Assembly: GCA_035641235.1 (NCBI GenBank)
Contig: DASQUP010000284.1
Coordinates: 1 to 24,013 of the forward strand
Direction: 5' to 3'
Length of the DNA stretch: 24,013 nucleotides
From: DASQUP01 sp035641235
GTDB taxonomy: Bacteria; Actinomycetota; CADDZG01; WHSQ01
The position numbers and the translations under genes were made by a program. Below the pieces are notes generated by a model. The model saw nothing but the letters and a program-made list of their open reading frames with translations, searched no databases and was not told the DNA's origin. Shown one piece after another: positions 20,820 to 24,013 of the stretch. Position 1 is the first letter of the stretch; every line of letters begins with the position of its first letter.

Positions 20820-21566
20820 TCAACTGAAGGGGGATTGCGGGCGTTCCTGGAGTTCGCCGTCTACGTAGAGGTCGACCTTCTCGTTGAAGAAGCAGACGAG
20901 CCCGGCGATTTTCTGGCTCTCCGGCAGAGGCGTTCGGTAGATCCAAACGAAATCGTCGTGGACGGTGTCGCCGACGGCGAGGGAGAAGTATTCGGCCGTT
21001 CCCTTGTACGGGCAATGGGTTTGCTTGTGCGACGGAGTCAGCAGCTCCGTATCGACGTCTCCGACTGGCATGTAATAGCGCGGCGGCAATCCCGTTTCGT
21101 ACAGGATCGTCGGCTTGTGGGTCTCGGCAACTTTCACGCCGTCGACGACGACCTCGACGTGGCGCGAGCTGTTGAGGATGTCTATGCGGGTGTAGGGATC
21201 GCGGGGATGCGTGTAGACGGGTTCGTCCTCCTCGAGCCACTCGTCGATCGCATCCCACCTGAAGCGAACCTGTTCGCGCAACTCGTCTATGTCGGTGGAT
21301 GGAAAACGAATCGCGGCGCGTTCCCGGGCAAGGCCGTTGGTCTTTATGTCGAGTGATTCACCCTCCCCGATCCCGCGCGTCTCTTTCATCTCTCCGTTTG
21401 CGACGAGCCCCGCCGCGACGTCGGATTCGGGAACGTAGTAGGTGGGGTAGTACGGCTTCTCCCACACCATGAGTGGGCGTTTGGTATCGAAGATCAGCTG
21501 GCCGCCGATGTAGCCGCGCAACCACTTCTTGGACTGCTCGATTCGGACCTCTCCCCGGCCATCCAT
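20820..21566 (-). CDS. Protein with two DUF427 (PF04248) domains
   Basis: A 248-residue cytoplasmic protein built from two related DUF427 modules. The first is around residues 15-65 (DTKRPLMVWE...PTYYVPESDV), and the second is around 135-235 (HKPTILYETGLPPRYYMPVGDV followed by the diagnostic HCPYKGTA segment and a C-terminal FFNEKVDLYVDGE strand). The first copy lacks the HCPYKG part. The biochemical role of DUF427 is not established. ATG 21566 is preceded immediately by GTG 21569; GGAGG lies 6 nt before the GTG, so either may be used. It converges on the GH1-LacI gene and lies downstream of the TetR gene on the same strand, 132 bp away. Confidence 0.85.
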   Translation of the reverse strand: MDGRGEVRIEQSKKWLRGYIGGQLIFDTKRPLMVWEKPYYPTYYVPESDVAAGLVANGEMKETRGIGEGESLDIKTNGLARERAAIRFPSTDIDELREQVRFRWDAIDEWLEEDEPVYTHPRDPYTRIDILNSSRHVEVVVDGVKVAETHKPTILYETGLPPRYYMPVGDVDTELLTPSHKQTHCPYKGTAEYFSLAVGDTVHDDFVWIYRTPLPESQKIAGLVCFFNEKVDLYVDGELQERPQSPFS

Positions 21567-21698
21567 CACGTGATTCCTCCCCGAGTTTTCCCCTGCTATT
21601 CCCCCAACTCTGTAAGATGAAGCACTATTCCGCGGCGAGGTTACGGAACCGGGCGCTGCCAGCCAGGTGGAGATGGCGGTCGCGCGCGCTGAGTTTGG

Positions 21699-22292
21699 TT
21701 ACGCCGCGGCAAGGAAGCGCCTCACACCCTGTGTGCTGATCCTCCGAAAGATCGAGTGGACCTCCTCGGCCGAAAGAGGAATGTCGTTGTCCAGCCACCA
21801 GATGAGAAGGCCCATGCAGGCGCCGGCCTCGAATTGCATGGCTGCCTCGAGTTGAAGCTGATTCTCGTTTTCTTCGGAGAATTGAACGCGGAAGTGCTCT
21901 CGCACTAACTCCGCAACGCTCTCCCGAAGGACGCGGATGATTAGGTCGGCTCCCCCCTTTTGGGTCAAGGGTCCCCAGAGTTCCCGGTGTGCCTCGACAT
22001 GCCGGAAGACGGCGAGCAACGGCCGAAGGAGGTCTACCTTGCGTGCAGTCCCGCTCTCGGCTGCAGTTCGCTCGGCTGCAAGGGCCACACGAATGTCCTC
22101 GAATCCGCTGAGGAGAAGTTCGTCTTTGTCACGGAAGTGCGCGTAGAAGGTCGACCGTCCGACGTCGGCGCGGTCGAGGATGTCTTGGACCGTGATGCGG
22201 TCGTACCCCTTTTCTTGAATGAGCGCCAGGAGGGCGCTCCCGAGCAATGCTCGCGTTCGCCTCACACGTCGATCTGTCATCGCTGAGTTCAC
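21699..22292 (-). CDS. TetR/AcrR family repressor divergent from the MFS exporter
   Basis: A 197-residue regulator. The N-terminal HTH is plain: ITVQDILDRADVGRSTFYAHFRDKDELL at about residues 33-60, with the TetR-typical STFYAHF. The C-terminal domain (about 80-195) is of the type common in QacR/AcrR-like regulators with variable ligand pockets. GTG 22292 is chosen because GGAGG (22299-22303 on the complement) lies 6 nt upstream; ATG 22280 and ATG 22364 are alternatives with poorer spacing. It is divergently arranged with a DHA2-type MFS transporter, a standard drug-inducible efflux pair, so it probably represses that gene through palindromes at 22335-22417. Confidence 0.9.
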   Translation of the reverse strand: MNSAMTDRRVRRTRALLGSALLALIQEKGYDRITVQDILDRADVGRSTFYAHFRDKDELLLSGFEDIRVALAAERTAAESGTARKVDLLRPLLAVFRHVEAHRELWGPLTQKGGADLIIRVLRESVAELVREHFRVQFSEENENQLQLEAAMQFEAGACMGLLIWWLDNDIPLSAEEVHSIFRRISTQGVRRFLAAA

Positions 22293-22334
22293 AAATAGCC
22301 TCCGTTTCGTGTCCGTTCCCAGACAATCTGCGCC

Positions 22335-22417
22335 GTTCCGTTCGGAACCGAACACGTCGCTCATCTTTGGTTGTTGACGTCTGCTGGCAGACGACCCGAC
22401 AATCGAACAAATTGTTC
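22335..22417. promoter_or_regulatory. Shared TetR/MFS control region with three palindromes
   Basis: Three perfect inverted repeats lie between the divergent genes: GTTCCG-TT-CGGAAC (22335-22348), CGTCTGC-TG-GCAGACG (22378-22393) and GAACAA-A-TTGTTC (22405-22417). For the plus strand, TTGACG (22374-22379) and GACAAT (22398-22403) form an 18-bp-spaced promoter. The second palindrome then lies in the spacer and the third over the expected transcription start. Which is the TetR site is not certain. Confidence 0.5.
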
Positions 22418-22523
22418 ATAAACGCATTGTAGTCCGGGAAACAACACACATCCAGTAATACATGAGATGGAGATCCCGGCTGGCTTCGAAGGAAGTAGTC
22501 CCCGGTCTGGAAGGGAGGACCCG

Positions 22524-24013
22524 GTGAGACACGCATCGAACGAAGGCATTACCCAAACACATTTGAGCAGCGCCGTTGTGCAGTCTCCGCGCGATTCCGA
22601 GGGGCGAGAGCGCAAGTACGAACTGCGCTGGTGGACACTCGTGGCGCTCTCCGTAAGCCTCGTGATCATCATCATCGACGACACGATCGTCAACATCGCC
22701 CTGCCCACTCTGCAACGGGACCTCAACGCATCGGTTTCCGGACTGCAGTGGATCGTGGACTCTTACATCCTCGTTTTCGCCGGACTCCTCCTAACCATGG
22801 GTACGCTCGGCGACCGCTTGGGAAGAAAACGGTTCCTTCAGCTCGGGCTTGTAGTGTTCGCCGGCGCAAGCCTCTATGGCGCCTTTGCAGGATCAACCGT
22901 CGAGTTGATCGCTGCGCGCACCGTAATGGGCATTGGCGGAGCGCTGATAATGCCGGCCACACTCTCGATCATCATCGACGTCTTTCCGCGCTCCGAACGG
23001 ATCAGGGCGATCGGGATCTGGGCCGCACTAGCACACATCGGGATCCCCCTCGGCCCAGTTCTGGGAGGATTCCTCCTCGAGCGCTATTGGTGGGGCTCGG
23101 TGTTCCTAATCAACGTTCCCATCGTCGCTGTGATCCTGGTTGCGGGTTGGTTCCTGATCCCCGAGAGCCGGCATCCATCACCCCCGCGGGCGGACATCAT
23201 CGCGATGATCCTGTCCACTGCGGCACTGGGCTCACTGGTTTACGCGGTCATCGAGGCGCCCTCCAAAGGATGGCTGAGCGGAGAAGTCGTTGCCGGATTT
23301 GGAGTTGCCGCGGTCGCGGGGATCGGGTTCCTGGTGCGGGAGAGTCGCGTTCGTGAGCCGATGTTGGACCTTCGATTGTTCCAAAACCCCCGACTGAAGT
23401 GGGGGGCGATCGCGATTACCCTGGCAATGTTCGCTATGGCGGGGCTCGCCTTCGACCTGACGCAGTATCTCCAGATCGTCAAGGGATACACGCCGCTCGA
23501 GGCGGGCATCCGCATGTTGCCGCTCGTGGCCGGAGTGGCGCTCGCGGGTCATGCCGGAGGGCATTTGGTTCGCAGAGTGGGGACGGGACGAGCGGCGGGT
23601 GCCGGCCTCTTCGGAGTCGCCGCGTTCCTGGTAGTTGTGGCGCAGGTGGAACCGGGGACCCCCTATTTGTTGCTCGGTAGTGGGTTATTCGTATTGGGGA
23701 TTGCGATCGGTTCTGTCTTCATCCCCTCGACCGACGCGGTGATGGCCGCGGTGCCCGAGGAGAACGCCGGGCTGGGAGCAGCGCTAAACGACACCACCCG
23801 TCAGGTCGGAGCCGTCCTCGGGATCGGCGTCCTCGGCTCGCTCACCAACGCGGCCTACCGGGCGGACATCGACGGCTCCGTTGCGGGGCTCGACCCCGGC
23901 CTGGTTGAAGCTGCGAAGCAATCCGTCGGAGCCGCACTCGAGGTGGCTCAGGGAATTGGTGGCGAAGCGGGCGATACATTACGCGTTGCTGCTCTTGCGT
24001 CGTTCACGAATGG
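22524..24013 (+). CDS. DHA2-family MFS multidrug efflux transporter (3' end outside window)
   Basis: An open frame of 496 complete codons still running at the window edge. GTG 22524 follows AAGGGAGG with 5-nt spacing. A polar N-terminal tail of about 32 residues precedes TM1. The family motifs are visible: DDTIVNIALPTLQRDL after TM1 (DHA2 motif D1), WIVDSYILVFAGLLL, and motif A GTLGDRLGRKR between TM2 and TM3. The transporter is of the 14-TM EmrB/QacA class driven by proton antiport. The substrate is unknown; likely hydrophobic drugs or a self-made metabolite. It is divergent from, and presumably repressed by, the adjacent TetR protein. Confidence 0.92.
   Translation, partial: MRHASNEGITQTHLSSAVVQSPRDSEGRERKYELRWWTLVALSVSLVIIIIDDTIVNIALPTLQRDLNASVSGLQWIVDSYILVFAGLLLTMGTLGDRLGRKRFLQLGLVVFAGASLYGAFAGSTVELIAARTVMGIGGALIMPATLSIIIDVFPRSERIRAIGIWAALAHIGIPLGPVLGGFLLERYWWGSVFLINVPIVAVILVAGWFLIPESRHPSPPRADIIAMILSTAALGSLVYAVIEAPSKGWLSGEVVAGFGVAAVAGIGFLVRESRVREPMLDLRLFQNPRLKWGAIAITLAMFAMAGLAFDLTQYLQIVKGYTPLEAGIRMLPLVAGVALAGHAGGHLVRRVGTGRAAGAGLFGVAAFLVVVAQVEPGTPYLLLGSGLFVLGIAIGSVFIPSTDAVMAAVPEENAGLGAALNDTTRQVGAVLGIGVLGSLTNAAYRADIDGSVAGLDPGLVEAAKQSVGAALEVAQGIGGEAGDTLRVAALASFTN

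Overview
This 24 kb window is high-GC DNA. GTG and TTG starts are common, genes are packed tightly, and the family mix (CgArsR-like ArsR, LacI/TetR regulators, M28 SGAP-like peptidase, tandem ABC-F ATPases) points to an actinomycete, most likely an environmental Actinomycetota. The class cannot be fixed from sequence alone. No phage, plasmid or transposase gene is visible.

Layout. (1) 1-2060: tRNA-Glu(UUC) and a membrane-anchored or exported M28 zinc aminopeptidase, both on the minus strand. (2) 2057-9872, plus strand: a PAS-GGDEF-EAL cyclic-di-GMP enzyme, two tandem ABC-F ATPases, a YihY/BrkB membrane protein and an M42 aminopeptidase, ended by a palindromic two-way terminator. (3) 9933-13447, minus strand: an alpha/beta-hydrolase plus TetR operon with two tandem operators, a VOC-fold protein and an M32 carboxypeptidase. 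(4) 13773-16415, plus strand: a second, polytopic-membrane GAF-GGDEF-EAL protein whose EAL domain lacks a catalytic Glu. (5) 16453-17813, minus strand: a compact arsenic operon made of a 51-residue Cys-rich mini-protein, ArsR and ArsM, joined by TAATG and ATGA overlaps behind two ArsR-type operators. (6) 17820-17942: two copies of a 51-bp palindromic repeat. (7) 17985-20757, plus strand: the most unusual locus, a promoter with two perfect copies of TGAGAGCGCTCTCA, a roughly 290-nt hairpin-rich leader, and one 815-codon ORF that fuses a complete GH1 beta-glucosidase to a complete LacI-family repressor. (8) 20820-24013: a double-DUF427 protein, and a TetR gene divergent from a DHA2-type multidrug MFS transporter that runs off the window.

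How the parts fit. The GH1-LacI locus looks like a self-contained circuit: the LacI half has a promoter carrying LacI-type operators directly in front of its own gene, and the GH1 half may destroy the sugar that the LacI half senses. The ars operon would sense As(III) (ArsR), methylate it (ArsM), and may use the CxxC mini-protein to handle thiol-bound metal. Two GGDEF-EAL proteins with different sensor modules and different EAL integrity suggest opposing or regulatory c-di-GMP roles. At DNA level the octamer GGCGCGCC occurs 22 times by eye, well above simple expectation.
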